A stretch of DNA of 51,417 bases from an uncultured bacterium (lineage in GTDB: Bacteria > Bacillota > Clostridia > Oscillospirales > Oscillospiraceae), in contig CAMNQF010000023.1 of NCBI GenBank assembly GCA_946548895.1, positions 1-51,417 on the forward strand, given 5' to 3'. Positions within the stretch are counted from its first letter, which is position 1. The number at the start of each line of letters is the position of its first letter. Shown in pieces: positions 39,225-47,174 of this stretch. The notes beneath the pieces were generated by a model. The model worked only from the letters and a program-made list of their open reading frames with translations, did not search any database and was not told the DNA's origin. The translations under genes and the position numbers were made by a program.

Positions 39225-41447
39225 TCACCGCCCGCGGCGGCCCCGCTCCCGGACGAAGCAGGCGCCGCACAGCCGCCCCCGGTGGTGCAGGGGCAGGGCC
39301 TTGCCGCACCGGGCGCAGAAGCGGATGTTATTCCGCAGGCGGTGCAGCAAGATCTCGTTGATCTCCTCCGCCACCCGCTCCCGGGTGTCATAGAGCTTGT
39401 CCTCGTCCACCGGGCAGCCGAAGGCCTTGGAAAAGGAGAAATAGAGGTCCAGCCTTCGGTAGTACAGCTCCAGCTCCGGCAGGGTGGGCTCCCCCTCCGG
39501 CAGGCCGGGCTGCTCCAGGGGCTCCCCCCGCTGCCAGCGGTGGAGGAACTGAAAAAACAGCTCCCGCAGGGCGTCCTCCGTCTCGTCAAAGGGGATGTTG
39601 GCCGCCCGCAGCTCCTGCTCCCGGGTGAGGACGAAGCCCATCTCCCGCATTTTGGAAATCACGGCGATATACCGGGAGATGTCCAGCTTGCGGTAGGGCT
39701 CCACCGTGGGCATCTGGTTCCACTGGGTGAGCACCTCCAGCAGGTCGAAATCCACCTGGAGCACCAGGTCGGAAAACCCCGCCACGGCGTACTCCAGAGG
39801 GGGCACCGCCGTCTCCAGCCCCGCCTGGATGACGGGCAGGTCCTGGGTGGCCCCCACCCAGCCCTTGTTGTACATTCCGAACCGCCCCGCCCGGCCCGCG
39901 ATCTGCTTGATCTCCGCCGGATTCAGCGGCCGGCGCTCCACACCGTCGAATTTCTCCGCCTCCATGAAAATAATCCGCCGTATGGGCAGGTTGAGCCCCA
40001 TGCCGATGGCGTCGGTGGACACGATATACTCCATCTCGCCCTTGAGGAACCCCTCCATCTGCCTGCGGCGGGTGGCGTAGGGCAGGGCCCCGTAGATGAT
40101 GGCGGGCTCCTTGCCGCTCTGGCGCAGGTCCTCCGCCACGCTGAGCACCCCCACCTTGGAGAAGGTGATGAGGGCGTCCCCGGGCTGGACCCGCTGGTAG
40201 TCCACCGGGTGGGACATACAGACCAGCGGGGTGGTCCGCCGGTGGACCTCCACCTCCACGCTGTCGCCGCAGCTCTCAATGAGCCGGATGAGCAGCTCCT
40301 TGGCCTCCGGGGCGGCGCACAGGTGGACCTCCGGGGCCAGCACGCCCAAAATCGCCCGGGTCCAGGCGTACCCCCGCTGGGGGTCGGCGATCATCTGGCA
40401 CTCGTCGATCACCGCCGCCTCCCACCGGCGCTTCAGGTCCAGCTTTTCCGCCGTGGCCGCCACGTGGGTGTCCCCCTCCCGCAGGTCCTCCTCCTCGCCG
40501 GTGGACAGGGAGCAGTCCACCCCCGCGTCCAGCAGGGCCTCCTGGGCCTCCAGGGCCAGCAGGCGCAGGGGGGCCAGGTACACCCCGGTCTTGGCCCGGA
40601 TCAGCCGCTGGAACCCGGCATAGGTCTTGCCGGTGTTGGTGCCGCCCAGGTGGAGGATGAAGCGGCGGTGCATGGCCCGGGCCTCCGGGTACTCGTCCTT
40701 GGGGTTGAGGGCGATGAGCAGGGACAGGCTGGTCCGGATGGCCTGGGGGACGTACCACACCGACCACACCGTGCCCAGCCCCTCCCGGAGCAGCTGGGAT
40801 ACGGGGAAACCCTTGACGGACAGCAGGGCGTCCACGTTGGCCTCGGGCTGGGCGGCGGTGAACTCCTCCAGTACCCGCCCCGCCGCCCCCAGCAGGGCCT
40901 GGGGATAGCTGCCGCAGACCTCCAGCGCCAGCGGGTGGTCTGGGTGGTCCCCCAGCCAGCCCCCCGCCCGGAGGAAATTCTTCATGATCTCCGGCAGGCG
41001 CTTGGGGTCGCACCGCCGCTCCAGGGCCAAAAACTCCCCGGTCCAGGCGGCGGCTTGGGAGCCGCGCACCCCGCGCCCCTCCGCCCCCCCGCCGGACAGC
41101 CGGGCCAGGAGGGCGGCGTGGTAATGCCCCGCCAGCAGCCAGGGGGCGGAGCCCTCCCGGGCCGCGCTCTTCCACGCCCGGTCCAGCATTTCCCGGGCCC
41201 GGGCCGCCCCCGGCGCGGGGCCTGCGTGCGGCCCTCTGGCGACCCCCGCCGCCGGCGGCCGCGCGGCAAACCGAGGGTCCGCCTCCGCCCGCCGCACGTC
41301 TTCCTTGTCCCACACCCGGACTGAATACCCCTCCCCTGTGGGGATGTACCGGGGCTTGGGGAGGAGCTCCCCGATGAGCCCGCCGGTCCAGCCTCGCCGC
41401 TTCAGCAGGGACGCTGTCCAATATTTTCCACGGTTCCGCCCGGACAC
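39225..41447 (-). CDS. SUV3-like DExH RNA helicase with C-terminal zinc ribbon
   Basis: A 740-aa superfamily 2 helicase. An N-terminal small domain (about residues 8-60) is followed by a variable helical region. Helicase motifs are I HLGGTNTGKT near 269, Ib-type GVYLAPLRLLALEAQEAL, II DECQ near 349, then STDAIGMGLNLPIRRIIF and VI QIAGRAGRFG near 520. The extra KFDGVERRPLNPAE segment before motif VI is characteristic of SUV3, the mitochondrial degradosome helicase. The C terminus has CARC and CGAC pairs (about 712-735). The start is GTG 41447 with AGGGGGGGAG. A TTGAAG-17-TATACT promoter lies upstream. A role in RNA turnover is inferred. Confidence 0.82.
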   Translation of the reverse strand: MSGRNRGKYWTASLLKRRGWTGGLIGELLPKPRYIPTGEGYSVRVWDKEDVRRAEADPRFAARPPAAGVARGPHAGPAPGAARAREMLDRAWKSAAREGSAPWLLAGHYHAALLARLSGGGAEGRGVRGSQAAAWTGEFLALERRCDPKRLPEIMKNFLRAGGWLGDHPDHPLALEVCGSYPQALLGAAGRVLEEFTAAQPEANVDALLSVKGFPVSQLLREGLGTVWSVWYVPQAIRTSLSLLIALNPKDEYPEARAMHRRFILHLGGTNTGKTYAGFQRLIRAKTGVYLAPLRLLALEAQEALLDAGVDCSLSTGEEEDLREGDTHVAATAEKLDLKRRWEAAVIDECQMIADPQRGYAWTRAILGVLAPEVHLCAAPEAKELLIRLIESCGDSVEVEVHRRTTPLVCMSHPVDYQRVQPGDALITFSKVGVLSVAEDLRQSGKEPAIIYGALPYATRRRQMEGFLKGEMEYIVSTDAIGMGLNLPIRRIIFMEAEKFDGVERRPLNPAEIKQIAGRAGRFGMYNKGWVGATQDLPVIQAGLETAVPPLEYAVAGFSDLVLQVDFDLLEVLTQWNQMPTVEPYRKLDISRYIAVISKMREMGFVLTREQELRAANIPFDETEDALRELFFQFLHRWQRGEPLEQPGLPEGEPTLPELELYYRRLDLYFSFSKAFGCPVDEDKLYDTRERVAEEINEILLHRLRNNIRFCARCGKALPLHHRGRLCGACFVRERGRRGR

Positions 41448-41477
41448 GGCGCTCCCCCCCTCTCATTCGCTGCATAT

Positions 41478-41506
41478 AGTATAGCCCGAAACGGGAAATA
41501 CTTCAA
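41478..41506 (-). promoter_or_regulatory. Promoter of the SUV3-like helicase gene
   Basis: On the minus strand TTGAAG (41501-41506), a 17-nt spacer and TATACT (41478-41483), about 30 nt before the GTG start. Confidence 0.65.
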
Positions 41507-41526
41507 CGGTGGATTTTTCCCGGCGC

Positions 41527-41565
41527 AAAAGCGTCCCCGCGGCCCGGATGCCGCGGGGACGTTTT
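41527..41565 (-). terminator. Terminator of the ECF S-component gene
   Basis: A 12-bp GC-rich stem (41532-41543 with 41550-41561) is flanked by an A-tract and TTTT; on the minus strand it ends in GCTTTT. It lies about 50 nt after the S-component stop. Confidence 0.8.
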
Positions 41566-41614
41566 CATTTCAGGGCCCAGAGCCGGCAAATACCGCCCGC
41601 GCGGCGGGCGCGTT

Positions 41615-42202
41615 TCACACGGCCATCCCCAGCTTTGCCTCCAAATGGGCGGCCTTCAGCGCCTTGTGGAGGGCCACCCCCAGAATAGGGGCAAATATGA
41701 CGGCCACGACGCCGTTGAAGGCGGAGGACGGGATCTTCTCCAGCACCGCCAGCCAGGCCGCGTCCGGGGCCAAGCCCTTGATGAGCAGGCCGTTGTAGAA
41801 AAAGACCTTCACCAGGTAAATGGCGATATAGCTCACCGCCGCCGCCGCCGTGGACACGGCCTCCGTCACGTAATTGCTCCTGCCCTTGAACACTTTGAAG
41901 TACACCACCCCGGCCACCAGGCCGTACACGCCCTTGGTGACGAAAGTGATGGGGCTCTCCATAATGCGCAGGGGGTCAAACAGGTCAAAAATGGCGGAGC
42001 CCAGCCCAGAGGCCAGCGCCCCCCACCAGGGTCCCAGCAGCAGGCCGGACAGGGCGCACATCACGTTCCCCAGGTGGAACCGGTTGCTGCCCAAAACGGA
42101 GGGGATCTGGATCTCCAGCTTGGACCCCAGGGCCACCAGCGCCGCCATCGCCGCGGCCATACACAGCTTCATCAAAAACCGGCTGTTTTTCGATTCGTTC
42201 AT
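41615..42202 (-). CDS. ECF transporter S component, possibly for vitamin B6
   Basis: A 195-aa membrane protein with about six TM helices. It has the S-component style N terminus KLCMAAAMAALVALGSKLEIQIP, followed by FHLGNVMCALSGLLLGPWWGALASGLGSAIFDL and TFVTKGVYGLVAGVVY. AAGGAG precedes ATG 42202. It binds a vitamin-like substrate and uses shared EcfA/EcfT energising subunits encoded elsewhere. It is divergent from a MocR/PdxR-type regulator with a palindrome between them, so pyridoxine or pyridoxal is a reasonable guess. Substrate is inference. Confidence 0.82.
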   Translation of the reverse strand: MNESKNSRFLMKLCMAAAMAALVALGSKLEIQIPSVLGSNRFHLGNVMCALSGLLLGPWWGALASGLGSAIFDLFDPLRIMESPITFVTKGVYGLVAGVVYFKVFKGRSNYVTEAVSTAAAAVSYIAIYLVKVFFYNGLLIKGLAPDAAWLAVLEKIPSSAFNGVVAVIFAPILGVALHKALKAAHLEAKLGMAV

Positions 42203-42250
42203 TTCTGACAGCTCCTTCCGGGGCCTTGACGCGCCCCTTGTTCTGGTGCT

Positions 42251-42292
42251 ATTATATGAAAAACTGGCATGGTTTCCAGCTCCAGTTTTCAT
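42251..42292. promoter_or_regulatory. Palindrome in ECF-S / MocR divergent promoter
   Basis: ATGAAAAACTGG (42256-42267) and CCAGTTTTCAT (42282-42292) form an inverted repeat (one extra A) with a 14-nt spacer. It adjoins the minus-strand TATAAT (42251-42256) that probably serves the S-component gene. The placement suits a MocR-family operator. Confidence 0.55.
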
Positions 42293-42370
42293 CTTTTTTA
42301 TGTGGTCAGTTTTGACGGCCCCAGCCCGGGCGGCTGGCTGGCCGGAAATCCCATCCCGGAGGTGGTCCCC

Positions 42371-43774
42371 ATGGCCCAGTCCTTCCCCCTCCCCGTGTTC
42401 AACGGAGGCGCCCCCCTGTACGACCAGCTCTACCGCCATATCGCCGGGGCCATTCAGTCCGGCTCCCTGTCCCCGGGGGCCAAGCTGCCCTCCAAGCGGC
42501 GGCTGTGCGCCCTGGCCGGGGTGAGCATGAGCACGGTGGAGACAGCCTACTCCCTGCTGGCGGCGGAGGGCTACATACTGGCCAAGCCACGCAGCGGCTA
42601 TGTGTGCGCCCACTTGCTCCCCGCCGCCCCCGGGCTGGAGGTCCCCGCCCCGGCGGCGGCCCCCGCACCGGCCCCCGCGCCCTCCCGGTGGGCCTTCGAC
42701 TGTTCCACCTCGGCGGTGGACACCTCCGCTTTCCCCTTCTCCTCCTGGGCCCGGATCACCAAGGAGGCGGTGTACGAAAACCCCGGCCTGCTCCAGCGGG
42801 GCCACCCCCAGGGGGACCTGCCCCTCCGCGCCGCCCTGGCCCAGCTGCTGGCCCAGTACCGGGGGGTCCGCTGCGCCCCGGAGCAGGTGGTGGTGGGGGC
42901 GGGTGCAGACTACCTGCTGTCCCTGCTGCTCCAGCTTCTGCCGGAGCACAGGGCCGTGGCCCTGGAGGACCCGGGCTATCCCGCCGCCTACGCCGCCGCC
43001 GCCCTCCACGGCCGGGAGGCGGTCCCCATCCCCGTGGACGGGGAGGGGATCGACCCGGACGCCCTGGCGGCCTCCGGCGCGGGGCTGGCCTACGTCACCC
43101 CCTCCCACCAGTTTCCCCTGGGCGTGTCCATGCCCGCCGGGCGGCGCAGCCGCCTGCTCCACTGGGCGGCGTCCGCCCCGGACCGCTGGCTCATTGAGGA
43201 CGACTACGACAGCGAATTCCGCTGGTCCTCCCGCCCCATCCCCGCCATGCAGGGTATGGACCGGGCGGGCCGGGTGGTGTACATGGGCACTTTCTCCCGG
43301 TCCATCGCCCCCGCCATCCGGGTGGCCTACATGATCCTCCCGCCCGCCCTGCTGGAGCGCTACCGGGGCACCTTTTCCCACGGCGCCTGCGCCGTCTCCC
43401 GGTTCGAGCAGGAGAGCCTGCGCCGGTTCATCACCCAGGGGCTGTACGGGCGGCACCTGCGGCGCACCGGCAACCTGTACCGCAAAAAATGCGCCCTGTT
43501 TACCGGGGCGCTGGCCGGAATTCCCGGCGCGTCCATCTCCGGGGCGGAGGCGGGGCTCCACTTCCTGCTCACTCTGCCCCGCTTTTCCGAGGGGGAACTG
43601 GTGGAGCGGGCGGCGGAGCGGTCCGTCCGGGTCCACCCCCTGAGCCGGTACTGCCATGCTGTCCTCCCCCGGCCGTCCACGGTGGTGCTGGGTTTCGCGG
43701 GGCTGACCGAGGAGGAGATCGGGCAGGCCGCGGCGCGGCTGAAAGAGGCGTGGTCGGAGGCGTCCGGCCCGTGA
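42371..43774 (+). CDS. MocR/PdxR-type regulator (GntR HTH plus aminotransferase-like domain)
   Basis: A 467-aa fusion. The GntR winged helix at about residues 13-75 (LYDQLYRHIAGAIQSGSLSPGAKLPSKRRL, then TVETAYSLLAAEGY) is joined by an Ala/Pro linker to a fold-type I aminotransferase-like domain (about 115-455). That domain contains HQFPLGVSMP, DYDSEFRW and GTFSRSIAPAIR. In most MocR proteins the last motif reads S-K with the PLP Schiff-base lysine; here the residue (R310, codon CGG) is Arg. GGAGGTGG precedes ATG 42371. It is divergent from the ECF S gene and probably regulates it and itself. Confidence 0.88.
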   Translation: MAQSFPLPVFNGGAPLYDQLYRHIAGAIQSGSLSPGAKLPSKRRLCALAGVSMSTVETAYSLLAAEGYILAKPRSGYVCAHLLPAAPGLEVPAPAAAPAPAPAPSRWAFDCSTSAVDTSAFPFSSWARITKEAVYENPGLLQRGHPQGDLPLRAALAQLLAQYRGVRCAPEQVVVGAGADYLLSLLLQLLPEHRAVALEDPGYPAAYAAAALHGREAVPIPVDGEGIDPDALAASGAGLAYVTPSHQFPLGVSMPAGRRSRLLHWAASAPDRWLIEDDYDSEFRWSSRPIPAMQGMDRAGRVVYMGTFSRSIAPAIRVAYMILPPALLERYRGTFSHGACAVSRFEQESLRRFITQGLYGRHLRRTGNLYRKKCALFTGALAGIPGASISGAEAGLHFLLTLPRFSEGELVERAAERSVRVHPLSRYCHAVLPRPSTVVLGFAGLTEEEIGQAAARLKEAWSEASGP

Positions 43775-43789
43775 ATCCCTCAAAAACGG

Positions 43790-43813
43790 GAGCGGCCGGG
43801 GGACCGGCCGCTC
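43790..43813 (+). terminator. Hairpin after the MocR-type gene
   Basis: A perfect 10-bp stem (43790-43799 with 43804-43813). There is no T-tract, so it may only stabilise the 3' end. It overlaps the first codons of the HTH remnant. Confidence 0.5.
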
Positions 43814-43925
43814 GACAGTGAAGCGGGCACTGGACAATTTGGTGAAGGCGGGGCTGGTGGAGAAATCCAGACGGTGGCGGGAAAATGGAAGCTTGATATC
43901 TATTTTATATCGACTTAAGCAAAGA
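43809..43925 (+). pseudogene. Remnant of a helix-turn-helix replication-type protein
   Basis: About 38 codons read RSTVKRALDNLVKAGLVEKS then RRWRENGSLISILYRLK. This matches the recognition-helix and wing part of HTH proteins found in phage and plasmid replication modules, where 'SRSTVKRAL..LV.AGL' and 'RENGG.TSNLYRL' are typical. The match starts abruptly inside a hairpin and stops after YRLK, so both ends are missing. Local base composition becomes AT-rich here (43890-43960). It is probably a decayed mobile-element fragment. Confidence 0.45.
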
Positions 43926-43968
43926 TCATCAAAATCCTTTGTTGCAGAAAATAGATTTCCAGCCTGTC

Positions 43969-43997
43969 AAAAAAGTCTGCCAGAAGGCAGACTTTTT
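43969..43997 (+). terminator. Terminator hairpin sharing a stem with the 2.9-kb element
   Basis: AAAAAGTCTGCC (43970-43981) pairs with GGCAGACTTTTT (43986-43997), loop AGAA. The same 12-bp stem is the core of the long hairpin at 2875-2920. Confidence 0.75.
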
Positions 43998-44034
43998 CTC
44001 ATAGATGTGGTAAAATGGGGCAGGGGGGATCGCC

Positions 44035-44799
44035 ATGCGGATCATCATTTCTCCGGCGAAAAAAATGCGGACAGACACGGACAGCTTCCTGATCGAAGCG
44101 TTGCCGCAGTTTTTGGCGGATACGGAGCGGCTGCTGGCGGCCATGCGGTCCACGCCCGGCGGGGAGCTGCAAGCCCTTTGGAAATGCAATGACGCCATCG
44201 CCCGGCTCAATGTGGAACGCCTGCGGAACATGGATCTGCGGCGGGGGCTCACGCCCGCCGTCCTGTCCTATGAGGGCATCCAGTACCAGTACCTGGCTCC
44301 CGGCGTGATGGAGGCGGGGCAGCTAAACTATCTGCGGGAACACCTGCGGATCCTGTCCGGCTTCTATGGGCTCCTGCGCCCCTTTGACGGCGTTGCTCCC
44401 TACCGCCTGGAAATGCAGGCCAAACTGTCCGTGGGCGGCGCAAAGGATTTGTACGCTTTCTGGGGCGGCCGCCTGGCGGAGCGGCTGGCGGCGGAGACGG
44501 ACTGGGTGCTGAACCTGGCCTCCAGGGAGTACAGCCGGGCCGTGACGCCCCACCTGCCGCCCGGGGTCCGCGTCCTCACCTGCACGTTCGGCCAGCAGAG
44601 CGGCGGGAAGGTTGTGGAAAAGGGCACCATGTGCAAAATGGCCCGGGGACAGATGACGCGCTGGCTGGCAGAAAACAGGATTGAGCGGCCGGAGGATATC
44701 CGGGCGTTTTGCGACCTGGAATACGGCTTTTCCCCGGGCCTTTCGGAGGAAAACCATTATGTCTTTATCAAAAGGGGAGGTCAATATGCTGCTGATTGA
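44035..44799 (+). CDS. yaaA: YaaA-family protein (DUF328/UPF0246)
   Basis: A 254-aa protein starting MRIIISPAKKM, the family hallmark, with NVERLRNMDLRRGLTPAVLSYEG-type and LRILSGFYGLLRPFD segments, and NLASREYSRAV. In E. coli YaaA lowers free iron during peroxide stress and binds DNA; the family fold has a helix-hairpin-helix. GGGGGG precedes ATG 44035. It overlaps the next gene by 14 nt, so the two are coupled. A weak TAAAAT -10 element lies at about 44011-44016. Confidence 0.93.
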   Translation: MRIIISPAKKMRTDTDSFLIEALPQFLADTERLLAAMRSTPGGELQALWKCNDAIARLNVERLRNMDLRRGLTPAVLSYEGIQYQYLAPGVMEAGQLNYLREHLRILSGFYGLLRPFDGVAPYRLEMQAKLSVGGAKDLYAFWGGRLAERLAAETDWVLNLASREYSRAVTPHLPPGVRVLTCTFGQQSGGKVVEKGTMCKMARGQMTRWLAENRIERPEDIRAFCDLEYGFSPGLSEENHYVFIKRGGQYAAD

Positions 44800-45151
44800 A
44801 TATCCGAACTGTTCCACCTGCAAAAGGGCCCGGAAGTGGCTGGAGGCCCAAGGCATCGCGTTTACGGCCCGCCACATCCGGGAGGACGCGCCCACCGCGG
44901 ACGAGCTGAGGGCGTGGCGCGCCCTCAGCGGCCTGCCGCTGAAGCGGTTCTTCAACACCAGCGGCCTGAAGTACAAGGAGCTCGCGCTGAAGGACAGGCT
45001 GCCCGGCATGAGCGCGGAAGAGCAGCTCGCCCTGCTGGCGTCGGACGGGATGCTGGTGAAACGCCCCATCCTGGTGGGGGACGGCTTCGCGCTGGTGGGG
45101 TTCCGGGAGGCCGAGTGGGCCGCCGCGCTGAACATAACCAGCGGGAGCTGA
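44786..45151 (+). CDS. ArsC/Spx/YffB-family thioredoxin-fold protein
   Basis: A 121-aa protein with YPNCSTCKRARKWLE, placing Cys9 and Cys12 in a CxxC, then PTADELRAWRALSGLPLKRFFNTSG and SDGMLVKRPILVGD, the conserved core of the arsenate reductase-like YffB/Spx group. GGGGAGG precedes ATG 44786, inside the end of yaaA. The N-terminal CxxC and lack of the Arg triad suggest a YffB-like redox protein rather than a true arsenate reductase. Coupling to yaaA hints at a stress role (inference). Confidence 0.88.
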   Translation: MLLIEYPNCSTCKRARKWLEAQGIAFTARHIREDAPTADELRAWRALSGLPLKRFFNTSGLKYKELALKDRLPGMSAEEQLALLASDGMLVKRPILVGDGFALVGFREAEWAAALNITSGS

Positions 45152-45176
45152 TATTTACCGGCCCCCCGCGTTTCGC

Positions 45177-45977
45177 CTAGTCGGAGAGCAGGATACGGTC
45201 GTTGTCCAGATCCCGGCCCGTGCCCGCCCGGAACCGGCGGAGCAGGTCGTCCACCGTCATGCCGGCCCGCTCCTCCCCGGACACGTCCAGCACAATCTGC
45301 CCGCCCGCCATCATCAGCGTGCGGTTTCCCAGCTCCAGGGCCTGCTTCATGTTGTGGGTGACCATGAGGCAGGTGATGTGGTGGTCCGCCACGATGCTCC
45401 GGGTGAGCTCCAGCACCTTTTCCGCCGTGGCGGGGTCCAGGGCGGCGGTGTGCTCGTCCAGCAGCAGCAGCTTGGGGGTAACCAGGGTGGCCATCAGCAG
45501 GGTCAGCGCCTGGCGCTGGCCCCCGGACAGCAGCCCCACCGGCTGGCGCATACGGTCCTCCAGCCCCATCCCCAGCAGCTTCAGCTTTTCCGCAAAAAAG
45601 TCCTTATCTTTCTTTCGGATGCGGCTGAAGGGGGCGGTGCCCTCCGACGAACGCAGGTAGGCCAGGGCCAGGTTTTCCTCAATGGTCATGGAGGGCGCGG
45701 TGCCCCGGAGGGGGTCCTGGAACAGCCGGCCGATGACCACGCTGCGCCGGTGGTCCGGGTCGAAGGTGATGTCCCTTCCGTCCAGGGCGATGGACCCGCT
45801 GTCCACAATGAAGCTGCCCGCAATGGCGTTGAGCAGGGTGGACTTGCCCGCCCCGTTGGAGCCAATGATGGAGGCGAAATCCCCCGGCCGGAGGTGAAGG
45901 GACAGGCCGGACAGCACCATCTTTTCGTTGACGGTGCCCGGGTTGAAGGTCTTGGAAATATTGTCGATGCGGAGCAT
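45177..45977 (-). CDS. trpZ: ABC transporter ATPase, TrpZ type
   Basis: A 266-aa ATPase with Walker A GSNGAGKST near residue 39, Q-loop FQDP, signature LSGGQRQ near 148, Walker B LLLLDEHTAALD and switch His in VTHNMKQ. RGTAPSMTIEENLALA and the EHTAALDP ending are typical of ATPases paired with ABC_sub_bind proteins. It begins 1 nt after the permease stop. It powers uptake with the permease and binding protein; the T-box upstream points to tryptophan. Confidence 0.88.
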   Translation of the reverse strand: MLRIDNISKTFNPGTVNEKMVLSGLSLHLRPGDFASIIGSNGAGKSTLLNAIAGSFIVDSGSIALDGRDITFDPDHRRSVVIGRLFQDPLRGTAPSMTIEENLALAYLRSSEGTAPFSRIRKKDKDFFAEKLKLLGMGLEDRMRQPVGLLSGGQRQALTLLMATLVTPKLLLLDEHTAALDPATAEKVLELTRSIVADHHITCLMVTHNMKQALELGNRTLMMAGGQIVLDVSGEERAGMTVDDLLRRFRAGTGRDLDNDRILLSD

Positions 45978-45978
45978 A

Positions 45979-46917
45979 TCAGCGCCCCCCCTTCCGGCCC
46001 GCGGCCAGCTTCCGCTTCTGAAGGCCCGCGCCCGCCTTGATGGTGGGGGCGGCGATGGCCAGGGCCACCACGGCCGCGGTGAGCAGCTTCAGGCAGTCCA
46101 CCGGCACCACCTTGGTATAGAACACGATGGCGTAAATAAACCGGTAGATGACCGACCCCACCATGACGGCGATGACGCCGCGGCCCATGCCCCGGCGCCC
46201 CACCACCGTCTCGCCGATGATGAGGCAGGCCAGGCCGATGACCACGATGCCCGTGCCCGAGCCCATGTCCACCGTGCGCTGGTACTGGCCCACCACCGCG
46301 CCGGACAGCCCGGTGAGGGCGTTGGCAACGCACAGGCCCACGGTGATGGTAAAGGTGGGGTTCACCGACGAGGCCCGCACCATGTCCCGGTTGTCGCCGG
46401 TGGCCCGGATGGACAGCCCCAGCCGGGTGCCCAGGAACAGGTACAGCAGCACCCCCGCCAGAATGGTGGCGGCGGCGGACAGGATCAGCTCATGCCACTG
46501 TTCCCAGAAGGGGGCCAGGGGGGTGCCCGCCAGCAGGCCCTTGGACAGGGTGAACAAGGTGTCCTTCTTCATCAGGCTGGCGCTGGACTTCCAGCCCATG
46601 GCCATCAGGTTGACGGTGTACAGCCCGGTGTTGGTGACAATGCCCGCCAGGATGGACGGCACCCCCATGCGGGTCTGGAGGAAGGCGGTGACAAACCCGG
46701 CGCAGGCCCCCGCCGCCATGGCGGCAGGGATGGCCAGGACCGGGTGGCCCGCCGCCGTCACCGTCACCGACACCGCCGCGCCCAGGACAAAGCAGCCGTC
46801 GGTGGTCAGGTCGGCGATATCCAGAATGCGGTAGCTCAGAAACAGCGCCATGGCCACCAGAGCGTACTGGAAACCGAGCTCTAGGGCGGTCTGGGAGATC
46901 AACAGTATGGAACCCAT
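45979..46917 (-). CDS. trpY: ABC transporter permease, TrpY type
   Basis: A 312-aa permease of the branched-chain/ribose type with about eight to nine TM helices, including LFLSYRILDIADLTTDGCFVLGAAVSV and LGLSIRATGDNRDMVRASSVNP. ATG 46917 (MGSILLISQ) follows GAGAGGAG. It is separated from the binding-protein gene by 257 nt of hairpin-rich DNA, which is unusual within such an operon. Confidence 0.88.
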   Translation of the reverse strand: MGSILLISQTALELGFQYALVAMALFLSYRILDIADLTTDGCFVLGAAVSVTVTAAGHPVLAIPAAMAAGACAGFVTAFLQTRMGVPSILAGIVTNTGLYTVNLMAMGWKSSASLMKKDTLFTLSKGLLAGTPLAPFWEQWHELILSAAATILAGVLLYLFLGTRLGLSIRATGDNRDMVRASSVNPTFTITVGLCVANALTGLSGAVVGQYQRTVDMGSGTGIVVIGLACLIIGETVVGRRGMGRGVIAVMVGSVIYRFIYAIVFYTKVVPVDCLKLLTAAVVALAIAAPTIKAGAGLQKRKLAAGRKGGR

Positions 46918-46939
46918 GGGGTTCAGCTCCTCTCGTGCG

Positions 46940-46966
46940 CCCACCCCCGGCGGGGCCGGGGGTGGG
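46940..46966 (-). promoter_or_regulatory. GC-rich hairpin just before trpY
   Basis: A perfect 12-bp stem (46940-46951 with 46955-46966, loop GGG) sits 22 nt upstream of the trpY start codon. With no T-tract, it may protect or sequester the message. Confidence 0.5.
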
Positions 46967-47000
46967 ATTGCTTTAAATCCTGCCCACAACGGTCAAGGGC

Positions 47001-47174
47001 CTTCTTTTTCTTTCTGAAGAAAGAAAAAGAAGCAAAAAGAAAGGCTTTAAACAGTATCTATCAAAAATAGTATGTGATCGGGCGGAGTCGGAACAGGTTT
47101 GTGCGCCGATCGAAGCGGACTCAAGTTCTTTTTGGTTACTTTCTCTTTCAAGAAGAAGTAACAGAAAAAGGAAG
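47001..47174. mobile_element. MITE-like element in the trpX-trpY gap
   Basis: The left end is a perfect 15-bp hairpin (47001-47015 with 47018-47032) followed by CAAAAAGAA. The right end, read on the minus strand, is CTTCCTTTTTCTG, a GTTACTT/AAGTAAC hairpin and CAAAAAGAACTTG. The ends are therefore imperfect inverted copies facing inward, about 174 nt apart. The middle (47041-47130) shows no gene. The right end starts directly at the trpX stop codon. A related end lies at 23875-23917. Confidence 0.45.
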
